Positions 5,096 to 5,110 of a DNA stretch of 5,110 nt are shown here, piece by piece. The translations under genes and the position numbers were made by a program. This DNA is from Spirochaetales bacterium (lineage in GTDB: Bacteria > Spirochaetota > Spirochaetia > SZUA-6 > DRHE01), in the NCBI GenBank assembly GCA_023136785.1, contig JAGLQP010000176.1, positions 1-5,110 of the forward strand, read 5' to 3'. Numbering within the stretch: position 1 is the stretch's first letter; each line of letters begins with the position of its first letter. The notes below the pieces were generated by a model that had not been told where the DNA came from, did not search any database, and worked only from the letters and a program-made list of their open reading frames with translations.

Positions 5096-5110
5096 CATGA
5101 TCGAGTATAG

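Overview
The window looks like a stretch of bacterial chromosome of moderate GC. All convincing protein genes lie on the minus strand, so they read from right to left. A lipid-anchored phospholipase-D-family protein and two small exported proteins with beta-rich sequence and aromatic C-termini point to a Gram-negative (diderm) cell. A spirochaete would fit, but nothing seen is diagnostic and the lineage is left open.

Right to left: (1) udk, uridine kinase (4455-5060). (2) An AlkD-like DNA alkylation repair HEAT-repeat protein (3627-4307). (3) A tight three-gene unit: a lipoprotein with two HKD motifs of the phospholipase D/cardiolipin synthase superfamily (2206-3465), then two unrecognised secreted proteins (1661-2203 and 1128-1646) that resemble each other towards their C-termini and are probably diverged tandem paralogs. 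(4) A gene-poor stretch (462-1127). (5) The N-terminal part of an unrecognised multi-pass membrane protein that runs off the left edge (1-461).

The gene-poor stretch is not empty. On the plus strand it holds a compact orphan transcription unit: a near-consensus promoter (TTGATA-N17-TATAAT), about 100 nt able to form three hairpins, and an intrinsic terminator. No protein gene is recognisable in it, so it is a candidate small RNA. A perfect inverted repeat sits on its -35 box. Immediately downstream, also on the plus strand, is a frameshifted remnant of a calcineurin-like metallophosphoesterase, broken at the GNHD metal-binding motif.

The most striking regulatory pattern is that udk and the AlkD-like gene each have a sigma70-type promoter with a 17-bp spacer and only 6 bp between the -10 box and the ATG, with no Shine-Dalgarno sequence. 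This predicts leaderless transcripts. The phospholipase-D-like gene is similar, with 14 bp and a near-leaderless mRNA. In contrast, the downstream genes of its operon and the left-edge membrane gene do have Shine-Dalgarno sequences. The AlkD-like promoter also carries a 6-4-6 inverted repeat across the -35 region, suggesting a repressor site. udk and the AlkD-like gene therefore seem to be separately transcribed, while the phospholipase-D-like lipoprotein and the two secreted proteins probably act together in the envelope.
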